A DNA stretch of 64,000 bases from Paramacrobiotus metropolitanus (taxonomy: Eukaryota; Tardigrada; Eutardigrada; Parachela; Macrobiotidae): the NCBI RefSeq assembly GCF_019649055.1, contig NW_026570251.1, positions 496,001-560,000 of the forward strand, given 5' to 3'. The position numbers and the translations under genes were made by a program. The notes below the pieces were generated by a model. The model was not told the origin of the DNA. It did no database searches and saw nothing but the letters and a program-made list of their open reading frames with translations. Positions 11,069 through 22,390 of this stretch are shown piece by piece. Numbering within the stretch: position 1 is the first letter of the stretch; each line of letters opens with the position of its first letter.

Positions 11069-11686
11069 AAATAGTTGTGCCAAGATCACATACCTAGTTT
11101 TTGCTTCTCAACAGAAAATCGAAAACAAAAAATATTCGTCATGGTAGGTTCACAAGTATTGTAGTTCTAAATTCACTACCTTAAGTTACCGATTAAAAAT
11201 GGCAAGGTATCCTTACCTAATAAAAGGTTTTATCATCGAAGAATTTAGCCTAACGCAAATCACCGCTATCCAGTAGCTGGACATCAAAGGGCAAGATATC
11301 GATTAGCAATAAAACGAATAATTTTCCTTTCAACTATGCTTGTTACAGTGCGAAAACAAAAATCTGCGGTAATACAACATACCTTTGCAAATGTAACTGA
11401 AATCGGAGGTGGGAAGAGCGTTGTCACAAAGCAAAAGAGAAGCGATTTAGACTGACAGAAACGTTAACGACTTCGAAAACTATGGATAGCGGTGATTGGC
11501 GTTAGGCTAAATTCTTCGATGATAAAACCTTTTATTAGGTAAGGATACCTTGCCATTTTTAATCGGTAACTTAAGGTAGTGAATTTACAACTACAATACT
11601 TGTGAACCTACCATGACGAATTTTTTTGTTTTCGATTTTCTGTTGAGAAGGAAAAACTAGGTATGTGATCTTGGCACAACTATTTA
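11069..11686. mobile_element. Foldback/MITE with 204-bp inverted arms
   Basis: The left arm 11069-11272 and right arm 11483-11686 are inverted copies with only scattered differences, around a unique core of about 210 bp. There is no coding frame. It is inserted in the 10-kb copy of the Ig segmental duplication; the corresponding part of the 21-kb copy lacks it. Confidence 0.85.
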
Positions 11687-12868
11687 TATATGAAACCTTC
11701 GCTTTTCGAAGGTTAACACGAATAATTTCGCTTACAAGAATTACTCAGTAATAAGCGGAATGCCGAGAGCTTATACCTAAGGTGGCGTTCAACCATTCCG
11801 TAACGGCTTAAGGGTGGGTCTGACTGGCGTTACCCATCCATACACAGTATGATAGTACGTACATGGGAAAAGCCATAAAGTTGACAAATGCATAGAGGTG
11901 GTCGCAAAATTTGCAAATTTCTGTTACTTAATAGTTGAATGTCTGCCTTATGTCGGGTCCTTGTGTCACGGGTCGAAATGGTGGCACACCACTACCAGTG
12001 TTCCCATAATATGTGGTTGCGGTATGAGTGACATTTAGTGTCAACTTAAACACGCAGTGTGATTATTATAGTAACCAAAACTAGCAGCGTTAACCATGAC
12101 AGCTGCGCTCAGGTCTGCTAATGCTCAGTTTGGTGTATCGCATTGATATTCAGACTGTATCCAGTGGCAATTTTTTGATGACACTAAATAATTCTCTGCA
12201 TACCAAATTTATGTCCCAGAGCGGGATGTAGTAATAATCAGGGGGTCTCCAGACGTCTCTCGTAATGACGTGCTGCAGAGACATTCGTACAAAGGTGCAT
12301 ATATGCAGCCGCTACCAGTGCTGGCGCTAATAAGCCCGGCTGCATATAGGCACGCTTGTTACGGTGGCACGGCAGAGCCGTGGTACCGTACAAGTGTGCA
12401 TACAGTGCATGTGCATAAGTGTGCATATATGCCGCCGCTACCAGTGCTGGCGCTAATAAACCACGGACAATCAACGAACACACTCGAACAAAATGAACAC
12501 AACATAACGACGAATGTAACATCACAAAAAAATATTATTTCTGTTTTCAAAAGAAATATTTAATATTCATAGGAAAATCTATAAACAGACAACTACGTAA
12601 TACACGAACTCGGCAGCAACGGGCGGCTGAGTCGTGAGACGTGCACCGCCGTGTAGCACGTTACGTGCCTCTCGGCTCACGGCTCTACGAGAAATTACCA
12701 TGGAAGCTGTGCAGCACGTTACGTGCTGCAAAAATCAGCACGTCTCCTCATATCAGCCGCTACCGACGGGACCACGGCCGCCACCGGCGGGACGGTACCA
12801 CGGCTCTGCCGTGGTACCGTCCAGCAAAAATTTTTATTTATTTATTGGCTGATTTATCATTCATTTAT
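11687..12868. other. Repeat-rich intergenic DNA
   Basis: Contains two copies of a CCGCTACCAGTGCTGGCGCTAAT motif at about 12308 and 12434 with CATATATGC around them, and a GGTACCACGGCTCTGCC-type palindrome motif in several copies (about 12363, 12790). Frames across it are short and repeat-derived. Part (12080-12380) is shared with about 22070-22390. Confidence 0.6.
12790..12822. repeat. Perfect 15-bp-arm palindrome
   Basis: GGACGGTACCACGGC and its exact reverse complement are separated by TCT. A partial version is at about 12363-12390. Confidence 0.9.
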
Positions 12869-13266
12869 TGTAGCCGCTAGATGAAGTGGCTCCACAGAGT
12901 CTGGTATACGGGAAAATGCAGGCCCAATATACACACATTGCTCCGTGCAGAATTGTGTTTGATTTCAAACAATTTTCACTCTGATGCTGACGTTCTACAG
13001 GTTTTAATGAGTTTCTTAATTTTAGCAACGTACGATAATTATTGTAAGAGCATAATGTCACAGCTCTGATAGTTTTCGATTTATAATTCTTGTTTGTTGT
13101 GGTTTTTGGGGTGCCCCTGGCAGGGGCAGAGAACAGTTAGTAACAGTACTAATATCGAAAAGCAAAGTGCGCGCCTCCCGGTGGGAGGAAGGCTCGTGCT
13201 CAATGCCCGGCCAGGTGCAGGCAGCGGGCGGATCTAAAAGTGGAGCCACTTCATCTAGCGGCTACA
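12869..13266. mobile_element. 398-bp MITE with 27-bp perfect inverted ends
   Basis: Ends 12869-12895 and 13240-13266 are exact inverted copies beginning TGTAGCCGCTAGATGAAGTG. The flanks share ATTTAT on both sides, a possible 6-8 bp target duplication in A+T-rich DNA. A similar end (TGTAGCCGCGAGATGCAATG) lies alone near 50242. Confidence 0.8.
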
Positions 13267-14450
13267 GTATTTATTTTCTTGGTAATATTTTTTATTTATT
13301 TATTGACTGATTTATCATTAATTTATTTATTTATTTATCAATAATTTATGTATTATTTTAGCAACATTTTTTATTTATTTATTCGCTGATTTATCATTTT
13401 TTTATTTGTTTGAATAGATGTAGTTGTTTTAATATATTAATCCGATTTTGTTAGGGGAATTTTTCCGTGTTTGAAACTCCCGGTTTGATGTTGATTAATC
13501 ATAAAAATAGCGCTAAAAGTATTAAGTAAGTATGAGAAGTAAAATCTTTTAAAAAAATGTAATTAGGAGTTATAATTCAGCACACAGTCGTTGATGTGTC
13601 ATCGGTGTGAATATAATATTTTCTGCATTAATTTGTTTTCAGAAAATGACGGTTCTCAATGGAAATGTGATTGTTAAACCGAGAAGAATCCCCAGATGCG
13701 TGCTGATGATCTCTCGCCGGTAAGGGGCTGTTATTTTATTTCGTAATTCGTAATTAACCCCAGCAGCCATCAAATGTCTTGTGGTTGTTTTTTATTTATT
13801 TTATTTATTTATTATCTTCTGTATTTATTCAATTTTTTTAAATGTTTTTTTTTTCATTTTTTGGTAATAATTCTGACGGTGTCCTTGTTACTCCGTGTAT
13901 CTGTTACTTTTTATTAAAAAAATAACTGATAATGGTTTTTGGCTATTTTCCTTTTTTTTGCATTTATTTGTTCATGTTTATTTAAGCTCAGTTATCAATT
14001 TGCGCTTGTCGGGAAACGCCCTATATGGCGTGTGGAGTTTAACGTTGTGCGATGGAATTTACGGTAATTCTGCCATGATTCTAAATGCATTCATAACAAA
14101 TTTAAAAACAGGCTTGCGATGTTTTTTATTATTTTATTGTTTCTCTGCTAATAAGATCACACTACTTAGACGCAGAAATTAATATCAGATTTCTCCCATT
14201 AACACTACAGAATTTAATTAACAAACTGACTGCTGGATTAGAAAATAATTTAGAAGCTAAGTTAAACAGGTATTCAGTAAGAAATGCTAATATTAATGTC
14301 TCCAGTTTGCTGAATTCGCTGCAGGTTATAAGAATAATTACGTTGATAAATAAACTACATCCTTGATGAATTTAACTGCTGAATTAAGAGCTAAATAATG
14401 GGTTACATATTACACTGAATTTTTGAATTTAATTCTGAATTACTTGTTAT
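13267..14450. other. A/T-rich DNA with (TTTA)n tracts
   Basis: TTTATTTATTTATT simple repeats at about 13270-13420 and 13785-13820. A possible isolated exon is listed separately at 13643-13729. No other coding signal was seen. Confidence 0.6.
13643..13729 (+). CDS. Possible isolated exon (29 codons)
   Basis: A strong acceptor (TTTGTTTTCAG) and donor (GCCG|GTAAGG) bound an open 87-bp segment coding for a basic peptide that includes NGNVIVKPRRIPRC. No partner exons were recognised, so it may be a splice-site coincidence in A+T-rich DNA. Confidence 0.2.
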
Positions 14451-15244
14451 TTAACAAGATGAGCACGGATGAATATTGGCTAACGACTATTTAAAATTAC
14501 GTCGTATCTGCATGTGTTGGATTGTGTTGCAAAGTCAGAATGGCAAAGCCAGAAGCTACTTATTCAGTATGGTTGCCTGCGGTGAGAATCGTCGAGTAAT
14601 GACCTTTTGTCCCTTAAATTTTTTTGGTTCATGGCTCACCTGCTAAGTTTCTGCTTATTCTACTGAATCCGACTGAATCTGAGAAGCTACTGTAGTGTCT
14701 TATCAGTGGGCGAAGTGATTTGTTAAGTGTTCACTCAGTCAGGGGAGCCCAAGAAACGCAGAGGTGGAGCCGAAAATTTTTCTTGTTCAGATTTATCATG
14801 CCCGTGGCACTAGAGCTGCCCATCTTAACCCTATGGTATCCATGGTAACAAGCTTTTCAGTGACCACTGGGCCTCCCGCGATCGCGATGGCGAAAGGTCA
14901 AGAGTCTAAGAACACTCCCCAAACTGGGAGGATTCGTGTGCAATTTGAAGCAGAAAAATCGATTGAGTAGAAGCGGAGATCATGCGTTACAATCAGGAGA
15001 GGCCGAAGGGCTGCAAGAGATGTTTAGTATTCATATAACCAGTTTACGGGATCTACATCCGAACATGACTTTTGTGCCGCTTCTTAGTTTCGAACTTTCG
15101 CCCTACCTTAATTCCGGCCGCTCAAGAAAACTGAAAGTATAACAAATCTGAGGAAACCTAAGTAACATAAGAAAATTTTAAGAATTCTCAGAAACATAAG
15201 AAACCTACGAGAACTAAGAAGCCCAAGAAAACAAAGAAACCTAA

Positions 15245-15350
15245 CAAACCTAAGAAACCTAAGAAACCTAAGAAACCTAAGAAACCTAAGAAACCTAAGA
15301 AACCTAAGAAACCTAAGAAACCTAAGAAACCTAAGAAACCTAAGAAATCT
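15245..15350. repeat. (CCTAAGAAA)n array, about 11 copies
   Basis: Perfect 9-bp repeats, degenerating outwards to about 15170 and 15375. On the complementary strand the unit is TTAGGTTTC, i.e. the arthropod telomere pentamer TTAGG plus TTTC. A degenerate version is at about 33595-33700. Confidence 0.95.
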
Positions 15351-16039
15351 AAGAATCCGAAGACATCTAAGAAAGCTTAGTTAACAGAACCTGAGATGAT
15401 TAGGTATTTTGAAACGCCAGGTTCATAATGGTATTTTGTTGCGCATTTACAATTTTTGCATGAATTGATAGCGAAGCGAGGCCGAAAGGCGCGATTTGTC
15501 TTTGTCGCTCTGCGTTAGCTCATGTATGTCTATGGAGGCCCATAGCAACAAGTCGTTTTTTTGGGGGCTGTCTTGCCCTCTTGAGGCGCACAATATTCGC
15601 AGTGTTCCTATGTCACTCGCGACGTTGCGACGATTCCGGCGCACTTTACCGCGTCAAAATCGGACCATCCGTTCGCCCGATCATCGTGGTCGTCTGCTTA
15701 GCATGTATAAGAGGTTACGGATGTAGATAAAACACGAGAAACGCAGAGGCGATGCCAAAGCTGTTCTTGGTTCTAATTTAATACCCTTGACACAGACCAG
15801 CCCATGTTAGGCCTATGGCATCCATGGTAACAAGCTTTTGAGTGACCCCTGGGCTTGAGGTTCTAAATTTAGCAAAGAACGATTAGTTTTAGATCACCCG
15901 CCAGACCGAGAGGTTCTTAGAACATTTTGAAGCAGGAAAATCGGATGAGTAGAAGTTGAGATTACCGCGGTCTAGCAGGAGAGGCCAAACACCTGCAAGA
16001 GATGTTTAGTATTCATATAATTATACGAAATGGCTACGC

Positions 16040-17310
16040 GCGAGAGCATCTCGCGCTATGAGTTTTGGCTACGCGCGAGAGTTTTCGGGCGGAACGAAAT
16101 TGAAAATAACAAAATATAATTTACCTTAAAACTTTGTAGATTATCATATTTGTCATGTCATGACATGTAGATTATCATATTTGTCATGTCATGACAACCT
16201 GTAAATTCGAATCCTACCCGGCGGCGTTACGTGCAGTCGAAGAATGGAGCGAATCCACTCATCAGGTCTTCATAAATCCCGGTGGCAATGCAAAGGCCTC
16301 GAAAACGCACCCAGTGCACGACACCTTCCCGTACAGTTCAGTGAAACTGGTATGCAGAAAGCCGGCGTGTATCGTCCTCATCGGCGAGGCTCACTTCCGA
16401 CGAAAAGTCTATCACTACCACTCTGAAGAGCGATTGTCAAGCAGCTATCCGTCTGAAGCTGGTCAACGGAATGTTGGAAGTCATCCACGTGCCGGCTGCA
16501 GAAGACCACAATCACGAGTTGTTGCAGGCGATAGCACAGCACTTCCCGGAAAGGAGACGGCTGTCCGACACGGAGGAGAAGACCGTGGAGCAGCTAATCC
16601 TCAGTCGCGTGCCACCGAGGATTATTGCGAGCACTGTTAACGCTTCACGTCGGTCGAGCGGGACAGCCGGCACTGTCATCACGAAAAACTGGGCACCGGA
16701 TGCGGCGATGTGGTCCATGTCAAAGCGGCGTGAGCTCCGGACGTTTGGCAACAACACGACAAACCGAATAGAAAGGTTTTTCTGACTGTGAAAACAGCTT
16801 TGCGTGGATCAGGCCGAACGGTTGCCCGGATACCCCACAGTCCACCGCGTCCAGGAGAAACACCCGCTATGCGTGCGGGTCCCAGTCTCCCGGCAGTAAC
16901 AACTGCTTGCTATACTCTTTTGCGTACGCGTATGACCTTCTGTAGGGGAAACAGATCCAGAGCGCAAATTACGTCCGGGACGAGGATTTTCGGCAGTGGT
17001 TCTTGGATAAAATACAAACAGGAGCACTGACACCTCCTCCTCGAGTACAGGGAAGAAACGCCCGAAGCAAAACTTCTGTGACCAAAAATAATGTTGTAGT
17101 AACGGCAGATGATGTACTGCCTATAATTCGCCGGTTGGGAATGCCTACCGGTTTCCGAACGACTGCGGTGTTACTGACGTGATTGCAAATTGACTGATGC
17201 GACAATCATAATGCAATATAAACAACTCTAGAGGTGAAATTATGTCGAAATGTATTACGTAATTGTTTTCATAAATAGTGGCGCCAAAAAACTCTCGCGC
17301 GTAGACATGA
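16040..17310 (+). mobile_element. Degenerate MULE-like DNA transposon
   Basis: Inverted ends share CTACGCGCGAGAGTTTT (about 16072 on the left, complement at about 17288-17306 on the right); the left end is doubled and partly palindromic (about 16032-16088). It encloses the decayed transposase frame at 16191-16785. The target duplication was not resolved. Confidence 0.55.
16191..16785 (+). pseudogene. MULE-type transposase N-terminal fragment, frameshifted
   Basis: Two overlapping frames (16191-16440, then 16440-16785) together read as the DNA-binding N-terminus of animal Mutator-like transposases: a C-terminally placed cysteine (LVC), then GMLEVIHVPAAEDHNHEL with the HNH zinc ligand pair of WRKY/FLYWCH-like folds, then FPERRRLSDTEEKTVEQL, the conserved helix after it. 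At least one frameshift near 16440 separates the cysteine half from the HNH half. No DDE catalytic core is present downstream. It lies between inverted CTACGCGCGAGAG ends. The family assignment is by motif arrangement and is not certain. Confidence 0.55.
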
Positions 17311-17765
17311 CGTTAATTATAGGCAGCCCACTGGACCCGGAAACCCTCCACGGCTAGATGCATAAGTTGGGCGTCGTTAAAGAAATACAGTAATTGTGTA
17401 ATTACATAAATACAAAATCGAATGTTGTTATATGAATACTAACTATCTGTGCCAGGATTTCGGCCCCTCTCCTTTGGCGCCGGTGATCTCAGCTTCTACT
17501 CATCCAATTTTCCTGTTTTAAAATACTTTAGAAACCTACCGATCGGGGTGTTCTAAGACCAATCGTCGTTGGCAAATTGCAAAACCTCAAGTTCAGTGGT
17601 CACTCAGAAGCTTGTTACCATGAATGCCTTTGGGCTAACATGGGCGGGTTCGCGCTCGTGTGCTTATTAATTTGCAAATTTCCAGGGAAACAGCTTATGT
17701 TCTAACCATGTTGCAACATATTGTAATCTGAGATAGTCGCAAGCCAATATTCATCCGTGCTCAGC

Positions 17766-18389
17766 TTGTTCTAATTTAATTATGTATATCTGTATAACCT
17801 GCAGATCGCGCATCACTGCTTTACTGCATTATAATTTAAAATATTAAACTAATTACTAATTAATTAAATGTTATTAGTGCCTTTCAAATTACGTTGGAAC
17901 AAAAAAATAAATTAGAAACGAAATTATACTCTGAATTAAATGGTAAGTGATCCTTATTTTTCGAAGGCGATCCAATGGACTCGAAAACCATGTACGGTCC
18001 GATGCACACGGCGGCCGTCACCGGCTTTATACCAGCTTGCCATCACCGATCGACGCCCAATCGGCTCCTTCGTAAAATATAGTAATTATTTAATGCTCGA
18101 GGTACTTTTTAAGAAACGAACTCACGAAAAACTTAATTAAAAATTTTTTTTAAATTGTCGCCGGTTGTGTACTTAGTTTTCTTGCCGATTGTTTAAATAT
18201 CATATATAGCAAAGAGAAAATATTATTTTGTGGGATTGTCGACAAAAGTTTGGCCATTTTACGCGGCGTACAACCTCTACGAATAATTACAGCAAGGAGC
18301 TGCCTTTTCGCGCAGGCGCCGCAGTAGCTCAAGTTTGATTTTGAGAGCTTTATCCGTGCCGGCTGTTTGCTCCGTTTTATCGTGTGACT
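17766..18389. other. Intergenic, no gene seen
   Basis: A+T-rich, with no recognised coding frame. It ends at the target duplication of the hAT-type MITE. Confidence 0.4.
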
Positions 18390-19123
18390 GTTTTTTGTAG
18401 TGATGTGCTACTACAGTTTCCTGCAACCTTACTTACTATTTACTAATCGTCCGAAACTTTTACTTACTATTACTTACTATTAACCCCAAACTTTTTCGCA
18501 TACTTACTATTACTTACTATTTCCATTTTTCCCAACCAATTACTTACTAATTATACTAAATAAATTTATTTCAATTTTTAATTCACTGTTATAAGAACTG
18601 GGACGCTTGCGCTTTTCATGAAGGAATCAAATATACTATACTTTATGGCTTTATGCGAATCTACGGACTGTAAAGGCGCAAAATCAAGCAGTACAACTGT
18701 GCTGCACAATCAGCTTGCCATGCTGCTGCATTTCAAATTCCTAAGATTATACGTAACCTAACCGCAGTTTCGGGTTGGCGGTACATTGCGTTTACGTGAA
18801 CAGCAATACCACCGTCTGTTAAGGCACCAACTTTAGTGTGCAACACCGTTAATGATGAACCTGCCCCAGTACTGTACAGCAACGAGTCTTCTGGTTATTT
18901 GCTAAAATGCGATTAGTAAATAAATTAGTAAATATCTTTTATTTAGTGAAAGCAAAATCTTACTATTTACTTACTATTTACTATTGTAGCTGAATACTTA
19001 CTTACTTTTACTAATTTTACCTGTAAAACGTTACTGTTTACTACACATTTAATTTTAGGGAAGCTTTTACTAATTAAATAGCATTTATTTAGTTTTATTT
19101 AGTAGCACATCACTAGTTTTTTG
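18390..19123. mobile_element. hAT-type MITE (18398-19115) with 8-bp target duplication
   Basis: The 718-bp body begins TAGTGATGTGCTACTA and ends in the inverted TAGTAGCACATCACTA. It is flanked on both sides by GTTTTTTG (18390-18397 and 19116-19123), an exact 8-bp target-site duplication as made by hAT transposases. The interior carries TTACTTACTA-type simple repeats near both ends and no reading frame, so it is non-autonomous. Confidence 0.93.
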
Positions 19124-20709
19124 GTAGTTGGGCAGTGGCTTAAAGAATGGTTCTGTTCGTATGGTACTACGGACAATCTACTGAACTAACCAGGACACTA
19201 ACTAGGAGAACTAACTAAGAAAATGAAACTACTGTATATATTGGTATATCAGAGCGCAGCTCTTAATAGGGTAACGGAAGGTGGCTATAATGGTAAAGGA
19301 AATTCTGCGGGATGGCTTTAAGTGGAGGTGCCTGTGTAACCGACCGAAACGTCAGGTGGAGCGAGTGACCTTTGCAGCAGGATCGCAGTAAGCAAAATTT
19401 CGATGTGCCCAAAATTGCAAAGCGATAATGACGTTGCAGATTTGATGCGCTGTATTTGGTGCGAATTCAAAGAAGTGCCTAGTCTTGCAGCATAAAATCT
19501 CCGATAAAGTGAACGCCGCTAAACAATGTCATCGAATATTAATCTGCACTACCTGTACTTTTTTCACGGCATTCGTACAAAATTAGATGGGTACTTCGAT
19601 ATTTTCAAAAAATATTAAAAGTTTTACAAAGAAGTGGGTATTTTGTATCTGGCATTCTATTTTTTTAACTCTTTAACTTTCTGTTGAGAAAACCCGCTTT
19701 TAATTATCGCGTTGCGTTAGGCAATAATGAAATCATGTTGAACGAGAGTATGTGACGGACGCAGCCGCCGTAATATAAAACTACATAAGGTATGCATCAG
19801 CAGAACCGGACGCTCGGAGTCAGAAACATACGATTGAAATAGCAATAATTTTCGTACTACTGTAGGCAAACAAATTCGTGCTGCACATTCCAGTTTCCCT
19901 AAGACAATTATAAGAAATGCCTCTGGGCACCAACTGCACATAAGTTGTACCACACAGACGGCTATGGGCTGTAGCCGGCAGGAATGTGGACGGGTGGATG
20001 GTGGATCGTCAACGAAGGTCATCCACACAAATCTAAGAACCAGACCGATAAGCAAGATGTCAGCAACAAAATAGTTTCAACAAACCGTCGGGCAGCAAAA
20101 TATTCGATAAGCGACTTGTCGGTCAGCAAATTGTCGGGAAGCAAACGAAGGTCAGAGAATTGGCTTGCTACCGCAGTATTGAGTTCTGTTAGGAAATTCG
20201 AATTATCAAGTAAGTTTGCCCTAGCTTTGCTTGACTTTACTAACTAGAAACGTCTTTCTGCAGTAAGGGTACTCAAAGTCTTAGACATTCTTTACAAGCG
20301 GCTCTATAACTCAAAAGGATGAGATCTTTTGAATTTTGGTTCCGTCTCCGCTCTACCATTGGACGAAAGGCTCTGTAACTTTCTTCTTATTAATTTAGCA
20401 TCTTTTAACATAAAGAACAAAATGCGTTAATTTTCGGTACCGGGCCCGCTGAGTTGAAATGGCTAGAAATGGCTAGTGCAAACAGAGCCGGGTCCCGCGT
20501 GTACTGTGAAGCATGTTTGAGTCCCCTTATTGCAGCATGGCAGATTTGTGGGCGACTGCGGAACGATACCCCTGGGTTGCTGAAATTACTGCGGTGTTTG
20601 CTTAAACTGACCGCTTTATGCTCCTACAGGAATTGCACGATAAGAAAACTAAAAGTAGATGAAGTACGTTAGAGTAGAAGTGGATCAACGTACGACTTAA
20701 GAGAACAGA
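19124..20709. other. Intergenic, no convincing gene
   Basis: A 112-codon minus-strand frame (20055-19717) is open but not recognisable. Around 20070-20150 there are degenerate repeats of TTGTCGG.AGCAAA, related to a segment near 41690-41770. The phrase CCTGTGTAACCGACC..AACGTCAGG at about 19330 recurs near 22405, marking another dispersed repeat. Confidence 0.4.
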
Positions 20710-22390
20710 GTACAATGTGAAAGTGTCAGCAGAAATAATCTTTGTAACAATTCCAAAACATTTTCCTTTCAACTGGCATACATATCAAGCTATCGAAACG
20801 CTTCGACAACTTGTCATACCGAATTACTAGATACCGCATTACAGCACCGCCACCGATGGACAGCAGCCGGCTGCCGTGCTTTCGTGCTTTATGCCACTGG
20901 AAGACCACCGAGGCGTTTACCCGCAGCCGCCACGGTTGGGTACATATCATAATGCGTTAACCCGAAACCTTGTAATAAAAACTCGTCTTGCTCCTCGCGG
21001 CGGTAGTATTTAAAGTAAAGGCATAGTGTCTGTCGTCGATCGGCATCGCTTTCAGTATCGCTACAAGATGTCAGTGTTGGGAAAAAACCCACATCGTCCT
21101 CGTGTAGATAATCCACTCGTGAAGACCCTGATGCGGACGGAACAAGCACTGCACATCTTCCGTATCGTTCAATTTAACTGCGAGAGTTGAAGATACAACT
21201 GGCCAGCTGGCCGGGGCGGTTGGGAGGGGGCGTGTGCAGTGTACTGTGGATGGGTCTCGTGCTGGGCATCAGAGACCCGTACGGCGCATCCTGGGGCCCG
21301 ATGATGATGCGGCCATTCTGGCGCCAGATCAGGTGGTTGTGCAGATTATTGTAAATTCCTGGCGGTAGGGGAAGGCGGATAGTACACCCAAGTGTAACGC
21401 GGTCGCCCACGGCGGCATTCACGAAGGAAGTATCGTGCTCCTCGTAGAAGAAGACGTCGCGGTGATGCGTAATTAGCGGCAGCAGCATGTAGCGCTGCAG
21501 GACGCGGCGGGGCGAGTCGGCACGAGCGGGTGGTGCGACGACGCATTGCACGGATCCTCCAGAACCCATAGTAACGTTGTAAATCTGGAGGATGAGGGTG
21601 CGGTTCTCTCGGCTGAAGTTGTAGGCCTGCCCCGTGGTGTCCTCCAGCAGCAGTGGCCGTCCTGCTTGAAAAACCGGACGGTCCTGATGCAACCAGACCA
21701 CTTCGCGCCAGTCAATGTCGGCTGGCACAATGCACCGGAAAATCGCATCTTCTCCAAGTCGCGGCCGGTACACCAGACTGTCCATCACGTCTTGGCTCGG
21801 AGCTAGTTGCGGCAAAATGATTCGGTCCTCTTGGCGGCTGTTCAGCATCGCCTCCGCGAATATGTCGTTCACTACAAGTAAGAGGGTTACATTTATGTAC
21901 ATCAATATGATCGGGCTTATCACAGTATAAGGCCTTTTGTACAAATAGCTCTTGACTACTCTTGACCACTCCGTCTACTCGTATAGTCGAGAGTTTTTTT
22001 CCCAAAGATGAGTGTTAAATACACTTTAAAAGATTGATAAGCAAAACCGAGAGTAGATCCTAAAAGGGAAATTATTATGCGGGCTGACTGACCAACGACT
22101 ACAGCCGCGTAAGGCTGTGTCGCACTAATATACAGACAGTACAAGTGGCACTTTTTTATGATATAGGTATTTCTCTGCAAGCAAAACTTGTCTCCATGAG
22201 CGGGATGTAGTACTGTTGATAACGTGACGACTGATGATTACGTACGATGATTACGTATTATGATTTGACCGCCCAAAATTGACCGCCGTAAATTTAAGCT
22301 AGTCACGCACTGCAAAGCCATTCGTACAAAGGTGTGTATGTCAGCCATCACCACTGCGGGGGCTGCATAAGCCCGGCTGATGCATGCTGG
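20710..22390. repeat. Segmental duplication copy 2 (Ig locus)
   Basis: Partner of 9730-12380. It contains the better-preserved Ig gene and lacks the 618-bp foldback of copy 1. Confidence 0.8.
21174..21944 (-). CDS. Secreted or membrane protein with two Ig domains
   Basis: From the ATG at 21944 a 256-codon frame encodes a hydrophobic leader (residues about 8-30), then two Ig-like domains. Domain 1 has the cysteine pair at FRCIV and VQCVV with the core tryptophan in VVWLHQD. Domain 2 has LGCTI and ASCIF with LIWRQ. Several N-glycosylation sequons are present (NFS, NRT, NVT). The frame stops just after the second-domain cysteine. The paralogue at 10.1 kb continues for another 40 residues there, and the same continuation is present here in another frame (about 21170-21070), so there is either a 2-base deletion or an unrecognised intron ending at TCTCGCAG. 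The role is unknown; such proteins serve adhesion or immunity. No TM helix or GPI signal was seen downstream. Confidence 0.6.
   Translation of the reverse strand: MYKRPYTVISPIILMYINVTLLLVVNDIFAEAMLNSRQEDRIILPQLAPSQDVMDSLVYRPRLGEDAIFRCIVPADIDWREVVWLHQDRPVFQAGRPLLLEDTTGQAYNFSRENRTLILQIYNVTMGSGGSVQCVVAPPARADSPRRVLQRYMLLPLITHHRDVFFYEEHDTSFVNAAVGDRVTLGCTIRLPLPPGIYNNLHNHLIWRQNGRIIIGPQDAPYGSLMPSTRPIHSTLHTPPPNRPGQLASCIFNSRS

Larger units (their letters stand above)
9730..12380. repeat. Segmental duplication copy 1 (Ig locus)
   Basis: 9730-10870 matches 20710-21870, and 12080-12380 matches about 22070-22390, in the same orientation. The copy at 10 kb carries an additional foldback element (11069-11686) and has lost its reading frame. 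The copies are clearly diverged, so the duplication is not recent. Confidence 0.8.
14455..17765. mobile_element. Composite nest of repeats with inverted ends
   Basis: The outer ends match in inverted orientation: TGAGCACGGATGAATATTGG (about 14460) faces its complement at about 17737. Inside are three diverged copies of a segment of about 270 bp containing TCCATGGTAACAAGCTTTT: 14790-15050 and 15745-16025 direct, 17425-17690 inverted. A 9-bp microsatellite and a decayed MULE-like element are nested within. This is probably one old inverted-repeat element with later insertions. Confidence 0.6.

Noticed and set aside
15245-15350. True chromosome end
   Set aside because: The array is short, interstitial and inside a transposon nest with unique sequence on both sides.
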